A DNA stretch of 64,000 bases from Turicimonas muris (GTDB taxonomy: Bacteria > Pseudomonadota > Gammaproteobacteria > Burkholderiales > Burkholderiaceae_F), in NCBI RefSeq assembly GCF_002221595.1, contig NZ_NHMP01000010.1, forward strand, positions 1 through 64,000. Reading direction: 5' to 3'. Shown here piece after piece: positions 1-9,095 of the stretch (within the stretch, counting starts at the first letter, position 1; each line of letters opens with the position of its first letter). The position numbers and the translations under genes are program-made. The notes beneath the pieces were generated by a model. That model saw only the letters and a list, made by a program, of their open reading frames with translations, searched no databases and had not been told where the DNA came from.

Positions 1-123
1 TTTTGCTATCTGCTTCTTTCAGCCTGTACATCACTGCACACACCTTGCAGATTCGCTAGCTCTTCCCACTAGCGGGCGAGCTCGGGACTTTCACCCTTTA
101 GATTGCACTCATGCCGAGCACAC
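1..123 (-). mobile_element. Group II intron, 5' end (partial)
   Basis: Read on the minus strand from 123 downward, the sequence begins GTGTG, the group II 5' boundary consensus (GUGYG). It continues with the domain I landmarks of bacterial group II introns: GTGCAATCT at about 110-102, AGGGTGAAAGTCCCGAG at about 98-82, GTGGGAAG.GCTAGC near 70-55, and GAATCTG further on. The rest of the ribozyme and any reverse transcriptase lie left of base 1, so intactness is unknown. The 5' end abuts a hairpin-plus-T-tract terminator (124-153), which is the insertion habit of class C introns. Class assignment is inference; the intron call rests on the run of conserved domain I motifs in order. Confidence 0.8.
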
Positions 124-153
124 AAAATCCCAGGCATTCGAACAATGTCTGGG
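124..153 (-). terminator. Rho-independent terminator of lrgAB
   Basis: On the minus strand CCCAG-A-CATT, a 5-nt loop and AATG-C-CTGGG form a stem with one mismatched or wobble position, followed by ATTTT. It lies 28 bp beyond the lrgB stop. The group II intron starts at the next base, so the terminator T-tract is the exon side of the insertion. Confidence 0.75.
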
Positions 154-181
154 ACGGATTAAGAAACGAATCTTGTTGTGT

Positions 182-910
182 TTACTCAAATGGCATTAGA
201 AGTACCGGTAAAAGAACCGGTGCAATAAGCGCCGTTACCAAGCCTGTTAACCCGATTGCCAAGCTTGCATAAGTGCCGGCTTCTTCACTGATTTGGAATG
301 CTCGAGAGGTTCCGATTCCGTGAGACGCAAGACCTAAAGAAAAGCCTCGGGCCGGAGCAGAATCAACTTTCAAGAGTTTAAAGATAGGGCCTGCGATTAC
401 ACCTCCCAGTACACCCGTTAAAACAACAAAGGATGCGGCAAGAGCAGGCATACCGCCCATTTTTTCAGCAACCGTCATTGCGATTGGAGTAGTTACACTC
501 TTCGGTGCCAAACTAATCATCGTTTCCGGACTCGCCCCTAGAGCGCCGGCGATAAGAACCGCTGAAACAATGGCCACAATAGAGCCGCTGAATAGTCCAA
601 GCACAATGGGAAGCCAATTTTTAGCCAATTGGACTCTTAAGTCATAAAGCGGGACGGCAAGTGCAACGGTCGTCGGACCGAGTAAAAAGTGGATGAACTG
701 TGCTCCGTCAAAATATGTTTTATATGAGGTTCCTGTAGCCGTAATAAGCAGAATCACAATCAAAATTGCGACGGCGACGGGGTTGGCTAAAGAATTCCAA
801 TTCGTGAATTTATAGAATCTTTGAGCTATTGCATACGCAGCCAGAGTCAGGGCTAGCCAGAAAAGGGACGAGGTCGACAGGAAGGTCCATATTTCATGAT
901 AATCAGTCAT
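182..910 (-). CDS. lrgB: LrgB family membrane protein
   Basis: A 242-residue hydrophobic protein of normal LrgB/YohK length with many predicted membrane segments. Family hallmarks are visible: the SLAPKSVTTPIAM stretch in the middle and the GLASHGIGTSRAFQ stretch toward the C-terminus. LrgB proteins work with LrgA/CidA partners as holin/antiholin-like or small-metabolite (pyruvate-type) transport systems in the inner membrane. Its start overlaps the end of lrgA by 8 bp, so the two are translationally coupled. The exact substrate cannot be read from sequence. Confidence 0.93.
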   Translation of the reverse strand: MTDYHEIWTFLSTSSLFWLALTLAAYAIAQRFYKFTNWNSLANPVAVAILIVILLITATGTSYKTYFDGAQFIHFLLGPTTVALAVPLYDLRVQLAKNWLPIVLGLFSGSIVAIVSAVLIAGALGASPETMISLAPKSVTTPIAMTVAEKMGGMPALAASFVVLTGVLGGVIAGPIFKLLKVDSAPARGFSLGLASHGIGTSRAFQISEEAGTYASLAIGLTGLVTALIAPVLLPVLLMPFE

Positions 911-1277
911 GAGTCAACTCCTTTTGTGCTTTTCTTTTGTTGAGCCAGATGGTTGAATACTTAATGACTAAGCTGCTGGTGATGATGGCTAATGCCGTGC
1001 TGGTAACCAAAGAAGCAGTGATGGCCAACCATTCTGTTTTGATTCTTTCAACGTGCAGCACAATGCCTACACCGGCCGGAACAAAGAGGACGGCTAAATA
1101 AGAAATTAATACCAGTGCAATTGGTCTCACATACTCCGCCAGACTATCAATAGAAATTAGACAGAGCAGTAAAAGAAACATTCCGACCACTGCTCCCGGG
1201 ACGGGCAGATGGAACATGAGTTCCAATACGTTTCCGATAATTTGGAAAACTAAAAGTAAGGTTAGACCTACGATCAT
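903..1277 (-). CDS. lrgA: CidA/LrgA family membrane protein
   Basis: A 124-residue protein with about four hydrophobic segments and the LrgA signature PVPGAVVGMFLL near residue 30, which matches the PxPGxxxGxxLL pattern. It is first gene of a two-gene minus-strand operon with lrgB. Members form small oligomeric membrane pores linked to cell lysis control or to pyruvate and overflow-metabolite transport. The tail is lysine-rich and probably cytoplasmic. No lytSR-type or LysR regulator lies next to the pair. Confidence 0.88.
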   Translation of the reverse strand: MIVGLTLLLVFQIIGNVLELMFHLPVPGAVVGMFLLLLCLISIDSLAEYVRPIALVLISYLAVLFVPAGVGIVLHVERIKTEWLAITASLVTSTALAIITSSLVIKYSTIWLNKRKAQKELTHD

Positions 1278-1297
1278 TTTGAATTACTGAAAATTAA

Positions 1298-1314
1298 AGG
1301 CGCTTAATGCGCCT
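1298..1314 (-). terminator. Terminator after threonine aldolase
   Basis: AGGCGC-ATTAA-GCGCCT is a perfect 6-bp stem that is followed on the minus strand by TTAATTTTC. It separates the pepA-aldolase operon from lrgAB. Confidence 0.7.
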
Positions 1315-1320
1315 GGAAGA

Positions 1321-2358
1321 TTAAAGTTTATTTATTTCGTCGATGAGCTTATCGACATCTTCATCTTTCGTTGCCCAACTTGTGCAGAAACGGGTAATCA
1401 GTTTCGGCTCGCCTGTATCGGGCCAGATGAGAAATGCGAACTTCTCTTTAAGCTTGTTGATGGCATCCTTAGGAAGGATTGGAAATTGCTGATTTGTAGG
1501 AGAATCGATCCAAAGCTTATATCCTTTAGAAAGGAAAGCTTTTTTGATTCTTTCCGCTTGTTCGACTGCTTTACGGGAAATGTCAAAGTAAAGATTATCC
1601 TTGAACAGCTCTTCGAACTGAATTCCTAAGATCCGGCCTTTTGCCAACATGGCGCCATTTTGCTTAATGAGGCTGCGGAAGTCTTGATCGAGTCCTTTAT
1701 CGCCGTTAAAGACGATAGCCTCTCCGAAGAGAGCGCCGACCTTAGTGCCTCCAATGTAGAAAATATCCGTGACACGGCTTAAATCAGCTAATGTCAAGTC
1801 ATTGTCTTTACTGGCAAAACCGTAGCCGAGGCGAGCACCGTCAAGATACAGCGGGATGTTGTATTCACGGCAGACATTATGAAGAGCGGATAGTTCGGCC
1901 TTTGTGTAAACAGTTCCAAGTTCAGTAGGGGAGGAGATATAAACCATCCCCGACTGAACAATATGTTCATGCGTATCATCAGCCCAATAATCAGCTAGAT
2001 AAGCTTTAAGGGTTTCAGCTTTTAATTTGCCGTTTTCAGGCTTAAGCGTAACCACTTTATGGCCGGAAGATTCAATGGCTCCCGCTTCATGATGGGCGAT
2101 ATGTCCGCCTTCAACGGACACAACCCCCTGATGAGGCCTTAGAACCTGAGCGATGACTACTTTATTGGCCTGCGTACCTCCGGAGACTAAATAAACTCTG
2201 GCGTCTTCGTTTTCGCAGGCTTTCTTTATCAATTCTTCAGCTTTCTTGGAATGAGGGTCTAACCCATATCCGCAAGTCTGTTCAAAATTGGTCTTCTGAA
2301 GGGCCTCCAAAATTTTTGGATGACAGCCTTCAGCGTAATCACATTCAAATCTAATCAT
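1321..2358 (-). CDS. ltaE: Low-specificity threonine aldolase (PLP-dependent)
   Basis: A 345-residue fold-type I PLP enzyme expected to split threonine or allo-threonine into glycine and acetaldehyde. The cofactor lysine is Lys206 in IGGTKVGAL, the aspartate binding the pyridine N is in LYLDGARLGYG near 172, and the N-terminal part has the substrate/PLP loop VSGGTQANKVV near 58-68. Length fits the family. It starts 2 bp after the pepA stop, so the two are almost surely one transcript. Together they suggest breakdown of peptides to amino acids and then glycine. A beta-eliminating lyase of related fold (phenylserine aldolase) is the main alternative. Confidence 0.9.
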   Translation of the reverse strand: MIRFECDYAEGCHPKILEALQKTNFEQTCGYGLDPHSKKAEELIKKACENEDARVYLVSGGTQANKVVIAQVLRPHQGVVSVEGGHIAHHEAGAIESSGHKVVTLKPENGKLKAETLKAYLADYWADDTHEHIVQSGMVYISSPTELGTVYTKAELSALHNVCREYNIPLYLDGARLGYGFASKDNDLTLADLSRVTDIFYIGGTKVGALFGEAIVFNGDKGLDQDFRSLIKQNGAMLAKGRILGIQFEELFKDNLYFDISRKAVEQAERIKKAFLSKGYKLWIDSPTNQQFPILPKDAINKLKEKFAFLIWPDTGEPKLITRFCTSWATKDEDVDKLIDEINKL

Positions 2359-2360
2359 TT

Positions 2361-3830
2361 TTATTGGGTGAGGTCTTTAAGGAAACTGATTAAGAGAGGA
2401 ACAGGACGGCCGGTAGAGCCTTTTTCTTCTCCGCTGCTCCAAGCTGTTCCAGCGATATCTAAGTGGGCCCAAGGAGTTTTACCGACAAATTCCTGAAGGA
2501 AAGCGGCAGCCGTACAAGCACCTGCTCCGGGGGCGCCGATGTTTGCTAAATCTGCGAAGCGGCTCTTTAATGCTTTAGTGTAAGCACGGCCTAAAGGAAG
2601 TCTCCAGCACTTATCTAAAGAATTTTCTCCGGCTTGAAGAAGTTCTAACGCCAGCTCTTCGTTATTGGAGAAGAGACCGGTATATTCGTGACCTAAGGCA
2701 ACAACGCAGGCGCCAGTCAAGGTAGCGGCGTCCACAACTAAAATCGGTTTAAATTTGTCGATAGTGTAGGAGAGAAGGTCGCAAAGGACTAAGCGGCCTT
2801 CGGCATCGGTATTGAGCACTTCAACGGTCTTGCCTGAATAGCTGCAGAGGATGTCTCCCGGTTTAACGGCTGAGCCGCTCGGAAGGTTTTCAGTACAGCC
2901 GATTACTCCGACAATATTAATAGGAAGCTTAAGAGAAGCGGCGGTAGCCATTGCTGCCACAATAGAAGCAGCACCGGACATGTCATACTTCATTTCGTCC
3001 ATGCCTTTTGCCGGTTTCAAAGAGATGCCGCCCGCATCGAACGTCAATCCTTTGCCTACTAAAGCAACAGGCGATTCTTTCTTTTGTCCGCCGTTGTATT
3101 CCATGACGATCATGTAAGCCGGCTGTTTGGATCCGGCGGCCACGCCTAAGAAGCAGCCCATCTTCAATTTATTAAGAGCTTTTTCTTCGAAAACGGTGAC
3201 GTCAAATTTCAAGGAAGAACCCAGTTTCATGCACTGTTCAGCCATATATTTAGGCGTGCAAAGATTGGCCGGAGCGTCTCCCAGTTCTTTGGCCAGCTTG
3301 ATGCCTTTTCCGATAACAGCACCTTCAGCAAAGGCTGTTGTTAATTCAGGAGTCTTCTCTTCTACGAATAAAGAAACGGATTTAGGCTGCTTCCATGCAG
3401 GACGGTCAGGGTTAGATTTGTAGTCGACGGACTTCTCTAAAACATCAATAGCAGTACAAGAAACTTGCTCAGCAATCCATTCAGGAGAAAGATCAAACCA
3501 GTCAGTGCAGGAGATAACAGCTGTTTTAACAAAGTAAACAGCTTTGAGAGCAGAAGAGAGAGCCTTCTGGAAATTTAAGACACCGTCTTCTTCTTTGCCG
3601 AGACCTACAACGACAAGTCTTTTAGCCGCAATTCCGGGAAAGTTCGGAAAGATGCCAACGGTTCCAAGACAACCGGTTGCGTCACCTTCTTTAATTAAGG
3701 CAGAAAGCGCATTCTTAGAAGCTTTGTCCACAGCTTCGGCAGATTTCGTTAATTTTCCTCGATAAATACCGACTATAAGAGCGTCTGTTTTCTGACTAAG
3801 GAGTTTTCCTGCAGCGAGTGTTAATTTCAT
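2361..3830 (-). CDS. pepA: Leucyl aminopeptidase (M17)
   Basis: A 489-residue M17 cytosolic aminopeptidase with the usual two-domain plan. The M17 signature NTDAEGRLV is present at about 342-350, and the metal-binding block GKGLTFDAGGISLKP lies near 260. The enzyme removes N-terminal residues from peptides using two divalent metals; relatives also bind DNA as Xer accessory factors, which cannot be judged here. It is first gene of a pair with threonine aldolase. About 150 bp separate its start from the exporter operon upstream, leaving room for its own promoter. Confidence 0.95.
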   Translation of the reverse strand: MKLTLAAGKLLSQKTDALIVGIYRGKLTKSAEAVDKASKNALSALIKEGDATGCLGTVGIFPNFPGIAAKRLVVVGLGKEEDGVLNFQKALSSALKAVYFVKTAVISCTDWFDLSPEWIAEQVSCTAIDVLEKSVDYKSNPDRPAWKQPKSVSLFVEEKTPELTTAFAEGAVIGKGIKLAKELGDAPANLCTPKYMAEQCMKLGSSLKFDVTVFEEKALNKLKMGCFLGVAAGSKQPAYMIVMEYNGGQKKESPVALVGKGLTFDAGGISLKPAKGMDEMKYDMSGAASIVAAMATAASLKLPINIVGVIGCTENLPSGSAVKPGDILCSYSGKTVEVLNTDAEGRLVLCDLLSYTIDKFKPILVVDAATLTGACVVALGHEYTGLFSNNEELALELLQAGENSLDKCWRLPLGRAYTKALKSRFADLANIGAPGAGACTAAAFLQEFVGKTPWAHLDIAGTAWSSGEEKGSTGRPVPLLISFLKDLTQ

Positions 3831-3980
3831 CTTTATCCTCGTGTTTACTTTCTTGTTGTCAAGGAATTATAGTCAGCCAACTTCGTTAAAACGTTTATCC
3901 AACAACGACCTGAGCTTTTTGATGCTTGATTTAGTATGCTGCTTGCAGCAGATGCAATCTTCTTTTCGAAAATCCTTTGT

Positions 3981-5096
3981 CTAAAGCTGTCTGCGGAAAG
4001 CCCAAGCCGCCAAAGGCATAGTGATGCCGGCGATAATCAGCATCGGAATGATTTCATTTTTAATATGTCCTATTCCGGCGTCTGCAAGGTATACGGAATG
4101 CACGACTTCCAGAGCATATCTCAGTGGATTCAGATAGGTGATGTATTGGAAGAAAGGAGGCATGTTTTCGACCGGCGAGACTAAGCCGGACAGGATCACC
4201 ATGGGAATAATAAATACGAAGCAGAACACGATGGCTTGCTGCATATTCTTCGACATGGAGGAGATAGCTAGCCCAATTCCGACGGAACTTGCCGTGAAGC
4301 ATAACAAGCCTAAGAACATGAGGAAAAAATTTCCTCTGAACGGGATGTTGAACCATAAGACGGCGATAATGCATACCAATATAGCTTGCAGTAAACCGAT
4401 GATAATTGGCGGAGTTGCTTTGGCAAGAAGGATCTGAGCGGGAGAGTAGGGAGTCACCAAAAGCTGGTCAAAGTTTCCTTGTTCTCGTTCTCGAGCAACG
4501 GAAAGACCGGAAAGCATTAGGACTTGAATAAAACTCAGAGTTCCGCATAGTGCTGTGACAAAGTTCCAGCGTGTTAAAAGATTGGGGTTGTACCAGGCTC
4601 TGTTTTCAAATTCCAGGGCGGGTTTAATTTGAAGATTCTCTTTGGCATATGAGCTGATGATTTGACTTAGCTCTGCGGCGGCAAGAGAAGCTGTTGTAGA
4701 GTTCCTTCCGTCCAAAATTACTTGTATTTTGGCCGGTGTGCCCTGTGCAATTTGAGAGGCGAAGTCACTTTGAAAATGGATCGCCATCATGGCTTTTCGA
4801 GGAGAAATTAACTCTTTAAGTTCTGCAGGATTATTTTCTTTGGCATAAAGAGTAAAGATATGGCTCGCTTCTATTTTTGCGACGATCTCTCGAGAATATT
4901 TGCTGTTGGATTCGTCAATCAGAACAAAAGGAACATACTTCAAATCAAATGTTGCAGCGTAGGCAAATAGAAAGACCTGAACAAACAACGGGACGATAAG
5001 AATAAATCTCGACTTTCTTTCCTTGAGAAGAACTGATGTTTCCTTCCAAAGCAGGAAACGCTGCCATCTTAACCAGTGAAGAAACTTTGTAATCAT
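3981..5096 (-). CDS. ABC-2 type transporter permease (YhhJ-like)
   Basis: A 371-residue ABC-2 permease: one membrane segment near residues 35-52, a long periplasmic domain, then five hydrophobic segments in the C-terminal half. The conserved block VAREREQGNFDQLLVTP precedes the second membrane segment; it is the coupling element of this family. It is the last gene of a four-gene exporter operon and its ATG overlaps the stop of the previous permease by one base. The pair of diverged permeases suggests a heterodimer. The substrate is unknown; relatives move drugs or cell-envelope compounds. Confidence 0.9.
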   Translation of the reverse strand: MITKFLHWLRWQRFLLWKETSVLLKERKSRFILIVPLFVQVFLFAYAATFDLKYVPFVLIDESNSKYSREIVAKIEASHIFTLYAKENNPAELKELISPRKAMMAIHFQSDFASQIAQGTPAKIQVILDGRNSTTASLAAAELSQIISSYAKENLQIKPALEFENRAWYNPNLLTRWNFVTALCGTLSFIQVLMLSGLSVAREREQGNFDQLLVTPYSPAQILLAKATPPIIIGLLQAILVCIIAVLWFNIPFRGNFFLMFLGLLCFTASSVGIGLAISSMSKNMQQAIVFCFVFIIPMVILSGLVSPVENMPPFFQYITYLNPLRYALEVVHSVYLADAGIGHIKNEIIPMLIIAGITMPLAAWAFRRQL

Positions 5097-6223
5097 TATT
5101 TTTTCTCCAGAGTTTTCTTAAGGGTTTTATTGGTTAAGTAAAAGAAAACAGTGAGGTAAAGAAACAGAATAACCCAGTCTTTCCAAATCACCGTCCAGTT
5201 ATCTCCTGAAAGGAATGCTCCTCGGAGCAGCTCAATAAAATATGTCGGAGGAAGGGTATAAGCAACCACAGCGATAAAGTCCGGCACATTTCTTAAGTCA
5301 AAGACGAAGCCGCTTAAAAGCACTGAAGGCAAAAAGCTTACAAGCAAAGCGATTTGGCAGGCTAGAAACTGAGCTTTTAATCCGCCGGAGATTAACAGCC
5401 CTATGCCCAGAGAGGTTAAGAGGTAAAGAATAGAAGACACCAAAATCACAAAGAAAGAGCCTTCCATTGGAACCTTGAACACCAGCAAAGCCGCTCCCAA
5501 AGTAATTATGAAGCCCCCAAGTCCTAATAGAAAGTAAGGAATGATCTTTGAAAGCAGGATTTCTGTTGTGGTAACCGGAGTTGAGAAAAGCATTTCCATC
5601 GTGCCTCTTTCCCATTCACGGGCAATGACCAAAGCAGTCAAGAAGGTTCCGACCAGTGTCAGAACAATAGCAATAATCCCCGGCACAAAATACCAAGTGG
5701 AAGAGTTGGCAGCGTTATACCAAAGTCTTTGCTCCATTACTATCGGAGTACTATTTTGCATCCCGAGTTTATTTAGGGAAATTAAAACCGATTGCTGTAC
5801 ATAATTTTGAAGGCTGTTAGCAGAGGTGGTGTCAACTCCATAAACAATAATTTGAATTTTGGCCTTTTGATTCATTAAGTCGGCCTGGAAGTTCTGAGGA
5901 AAGACCACAATCCCTCGGACTTTCCCATCATCAAAGAGCGTTTCTGCCTCCTTCATGGATTTAACGGGGAATGGCGTGATGTAAGACGACCCTCTGAATC
6001 CTTCAACGATAGCGTTAGTAACTTTTCCGGGAGATTGATTGAAAACGGCGACTTTTGCATCGGTTAAATCCAACGAAATGCCGTAGCCGAAAATAAAAAT
6101 GAGGAGCAGGGGAAGCAGAAGTCCCATGGCGATGGAGCTTTTATCCCGCATTAACTGCCGTGTTTCTTTAACTGTTAGAGAGGCAGTTCGTCTCCACGAG
6201 TTCTTTAAGGAAGTAAGGTTCAT
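5096..6223 (-). CDS. ABC-2 type transporter permease
   Basis: A 375-residue ABC-2 permease with the same plan as its downstream partner: N-terminal membrane segment, roughly 150-residue periplasmic domain, five C-terminal membrane segments. The family block AREWERGTMEMLFSTPV occurs near residue 205. The start overlaps the end of the ATPase gene by 4 bp (ATGA type), indicating tight translational coupling. It probably forms the channel together with the second permease, energised by the double ATPase. Confidence 0.9.
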   Translation of the reverse strand: MNLTSLKNSWRRTASLTVKETRQLMRDKSSIAMGLLLPLLLIFIFGYGISLDLTDAKVAVFNQSPGKVTNAIVEGFRGSSYITPFPVKSMKEAETLFDDGKVRGIVVFPQNFQADLMNQKAKIQIIVYGVDTTSANSLQNYVQQSVLISLNKLGMQNSTPIVMEQRLWYNAANSSTWYFVPGIIAIVLTLVGTFLTALVIAREWERGTMEMLFSTPVTTTEILLSKIIPYFLLGLGGFIITLGAALLVFKVPMEGSFFVILVSSILYLLTSLGIGLLISGGLKAQFLACQIALLVSFLPSVLLSGFVFDLRNVPDFIAVVAYTLPPTYFIELLRGAFLSGDNWTVIWKDWVILFLYLTVFFYLTNKTLKKTLEKK

Positions 6224-7980
6224 GATTTACTTCCTTTTCTATCGTTCTCTACGATTCTAAGGAAAGCTTCATCCATAGAATCGGTATTGTTTAGGCCCGC
6301 TATTTTCTTAATTTCGGCCGGAGAGCCAAGCGCGAGCATTCTTCCTGCAGCTTGAATTGCCATCTTGGTGCAATATTCCGCTTCTTCCATAAAGTGGGTC
6401 GTAATGATGATGGTTTTTCCAATATCTGCTAATTTATTGATGGTTTTCCAAAAGGCTCGTCTTGCCAAAGGGTCGATACTGCTGGTAGGTTCATCCAAGA
6501 AAAGAATTTCAGGGTCATGAATTAAGGCCGCAGCCATTGAGAGTCTTTTCTTAAATCCTTCATTGAGTTTGTTCGAATCCACGTTCATCATAGAAGAGAG
6601 TTCAAACTGCTCGGCTATTTCATTTACACGAGAATCCAGAAAAGATCCGTCCAGGCCGTAGGCTCCTCCGAAAAATGTCAGATTCTCTTTTATCGTGAAA
6701 GTTGGATAAAGCGAGAAGAATTGAGCCACATAACCGATATTTTTACGGGCTTCTGCTCGGGCGGTGCGAAGGTTATAGCCGGCAACACTGATTTTTCCGC
6801 TTGTTGCAGGAATTAATCCGCAAAGCATTTTGAACGTGGTTGTTTTTCCAGCTCCATTGGGGCCGAGTAATCCGAATATTTCACCTCGGGACACCTGGAA
6901 AGAAGTTTGGTCCACTGCAGTGAAATTTCCGAATTTCTTAACCAAATCTTCAACGCAAATAAGTATTTCGGAAGGATCCGGTTTAACGATAGTTAAATCT
7001 TTTAAATCAATTGTGCCGAAACTTTCATGGCCTGCGGTGTGCTCATTGGCCTTTTTAAGAGTAGCAATAAAAGCGTCTTCCAGCACGGGCGCGAGAGGTC
7101 TGATGTCTAGAATATTGAATTTCTCTTTAATATCTTGCTTTGACAACTCTTTTTTGAAGACGGCTTTAACGCCGTTTCCGCGCGGGATGGCATCAATAAC
7201 GTCAGGTGAGTCAGCGACTTTTTCAAGAAGCTTTCTTGTATCTTTTTCCGCACAAGGCAGATAGAAAACCTGGTTTTGATAAGGAGAAGTCAACTCCGAG
7301 AGAGTTCCTGTGCTTAGAACTTTTCCTTCGTTCAAAATGTAAATTCGATCACAACGTGCAGCTTCGTCCATGTAGCCTGTGCTGATTAATACACTCGTGT
7401 TCCTGACTTTCGCGACTTTGCTTAAAACGTCCCAAAGTTCTTTTCTTGATAAAGGGTCAACGCCTGCGGTCGGCTCATCCAGTATTAGAAGCTCCGGCTT
7501 ACTTACCAGGGAACAAGCAATTCCGAGTTTCTGTTTCATGCCCCCGGAGAGCTTTCCTGCGGGACGGTTTATAAAAGGAGCAAGAGCGGTCATCTGAAGA
7601 AGCTCGTCATAGACAGCTTTTCTTTCGTTCTTAGGGATTCCTTTCAGGTCTGCAAATAAATTCAGATTTTCAATAATGGTTAAATCTTCGTAAAGACCAA
7701 ATTTCTGGGGCATGTAGGCAATTTTGTCTTTAATTTCATCCGACTGATCTTTCAGATCTTTGTCGAAAAGCAAAATTTGTCCTGAGGTCGGATTTAGAAG
7801 TTTTTCTACTAAACGGAAGAAGGTGGTTTTACCTGCACCATCAGGTCCGATTAACGCGACCCTTTCTCCTTTTCTGACAGTTAGGTCAAGATCAATGAGT
7901 GCGTGCGCCGGCTCTCCTCTTTTTACTTCCGGAGGAAAATCTTTGCAGAGTTTTTGGGCCTGTAAGACAAGTTCTTCCAA
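6220..7980 (-). CDS. ABC exporter ATP-binding protein, two fused ATPase domains
   Basis: A 586-residue protein carrying two complete nucleotide-binding domains. The first has Walker A GPDGAGKTT, signature LSGGMKQK and Walker B LLILDEPTAGVD. The second has Walker A GPNGAGKTT, Walker B EILFLDEPTSSID and a degenerate signature (LNEGFKKRLS instead of LSGGQ). One composite ATP site is therefore probably weak. The gene lies between an HlyD-like adaptor and two permeases, the arrangement of YhiI/RbbA/YhhJ and YbhGFSR-type systems. Confidence 0.93.
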   Translation of the reverse strand: MEELVLQAQKLCKDFPPEVKRGEPAHALIDLDLTVRKGERVALIGPDGAGKTTFFRLVEKLLNPTSGQILLFDKDLKDQSDEIKDKIAYMPQKFGLYEDLTIIENLNLFADLKGIPKNERKAVYDELLQMTALAPFINRPAGKLSGGMKQKLGIACSLVSKPELLILDEPTAGVDPLSRKELWDVLSKVAKVRNTSVLISTGYMDEAARCDRIYILNEGKVLSTGTLSELTSPYQNQVFYLPCAEKDTRKLLEKVADSPDVIDAIPRGNGVKAVFKKELSKQDIKEKFNILDIRPLAPVLEDAFIATLKKANEHTAGHESFGTIDLKDLTIVKPDPSEILICVEDLVKKFGNFTAVDQTSFQVSRGEIFGLLGPNGAGKTTTFKMLCGLIPATSGKISVAGYNLRTARAEARKNIGYVAQFFSLYPTFTIKENLTFFGGAYGLDGSFLDSRVNEIAEQFELSSMMNVDSNKLNEGFKKRLSMAAALIHDPEILFLDEPTSSIDPLARRAFWKTINKLADIGKTIIITTHFMEEAEYCTKMAIQAAGRMLALGSPAEIKKIAGLNNTDSMDEAFLRIVENDRKGSKS

Positions 7981-7984
7981 TTGA

Positions 7985-8977
7985 CTACCTTTGGAAGGAA
8001 ACGGTTGCGGGCATGCCTAAGCGGAGGACGTTATCCTTATCATCCACGTTGACTCTGACTTCATAGACCAGATTTGTTCTTAAATCCGGTGTCTGGACCG
8101 TCTTGGGAGTGAATTCGGCAACAGAAGAAATAAAACCTACTTGGCCGGGGATTTTCTTATCGGGGAAGGAGTCAATGGTGACAAAAGCCTCTTGTCCGGG
8201 CTTAATTTTTCCTAGTTCTGATTCATTGACGTAGGCTCGAACCCATTTCGGTGAGTAGATAGCCAGAGAAAAAACCGGCTTAGAGGAAGCGGCCATATCT
8301 CCGGGCTGCAAATATCGGTTTCTAATAACCGCATCTAACGGGGCCGTCAATTCACTTTGCCGGAGTTTTAATTCCAGTAAGCTTAATTCAGCTTGGGAAG
8401 CCTGCCATTGTTCGTAAGCTTGCTGAATAGCTTCCTTACGCGGTCCAATCTTTACAAGTTCATAAGCTTTCTGAGCCGCAATTAATTGGCTTTTATCAAC
8501 GTTAAGCTGTGCTTCTGCTTGGTCTAAGTTTTGCTGGCTGATGCCCTGACCCTTCGTTGCACGAAAAATTTCTTTGACTCTTTCCAAATCCTTTTGAGAA
8601 AGGGCGAGTTTAGATTGAGCCGTATCGACATTAGCTTTCGCCTGAGCAATTTCTTCGGGACGAGAACCATTTTTTTGAATTAAATAAGTTTGGTAGCTGG
8701 CATTGACCGCTGCTTTCGCTTGTTGAATCTGAAGGAGAAGGGTATCAGTGTCTTGAGTTGCTAGAACTTGATTCTTTTTAACAACATCTCCTTCTTCAAC
8801 GAGTACTTCTTTAATTCTTTCCGGCCAAAGAAAGGCTAATTCCACTTGGCGTATATCGACATTTCCATATAACTTTAGTTCTCCCGATTGTTGATGGTTT
8901 TCGTAATACCAATATCCTCCGGCCCCTAGAGCTGCGGCGAGACCAAGGACGGCAAAAATTTTGAGTTTTGTCGACAT
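7985..8977 (-). CDS. HlyD/EmrA family periplasmic adaptor subunit
   Basis: A 330-residue membrane fusion protein. An N-terminal membrane anchor (about residues 5-24) leads into a lipoyl-like half (WPERIKEVLVEEGDVVKKNQVLATQD), a long Ala/Gln-rich coiled coil (about 75-205), the second lipoyl half (LTAPLDAVIRNRYLQPGDM) and a beta-barrel. It should link the inner-membrane ABC complex to an outer-membrane factor; no TolC-like gene is in the window. It is the first gene of the operon and lies 4 bp before the ATPase. The LysR gene at 9096 is upstream in the same direction. Confidence 0.92.
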   Translation of the reverse strand: MSTKLKIFAVLGLAAALGAGGYWYYENHQQSGELKLYGNVDIRQVELAFLWPERIKEVLVEEGDVVKKNQVLATQDTDTLLLQIQQAKAAVNASYQTYLIQKNGSRPEEIAQAKANVDTAQSKLALSQKDLERVKEIFRATKGQGISQQNLDQAEAQLNVDKSQLIAAQKAYELVKIGPRKEAIQQAYEQWQASQAELSLLELKLRQSELTAPLDAVIRNRYLQPGDMAASSKPVFSLAIYSPKWVRAYVNESELGKIKPGQEAFVTIDSFPDKKIPGQVGFISSVAEFTPKTVQTPDLRTNLVYEVRVNVDDKDNVLRLGMPATVSFQR

Positions 8978-9095
8978 AACATCCTCTTTTTCTATATATG
9001 AAAAAGGATAGACGAAACGGAAAATATTAGCGAGCGCAAATTAAGCGTTCTTAATTTTCTTTAAGTTTGGAGCTCTCTTGTCTATGAAAACAGGA

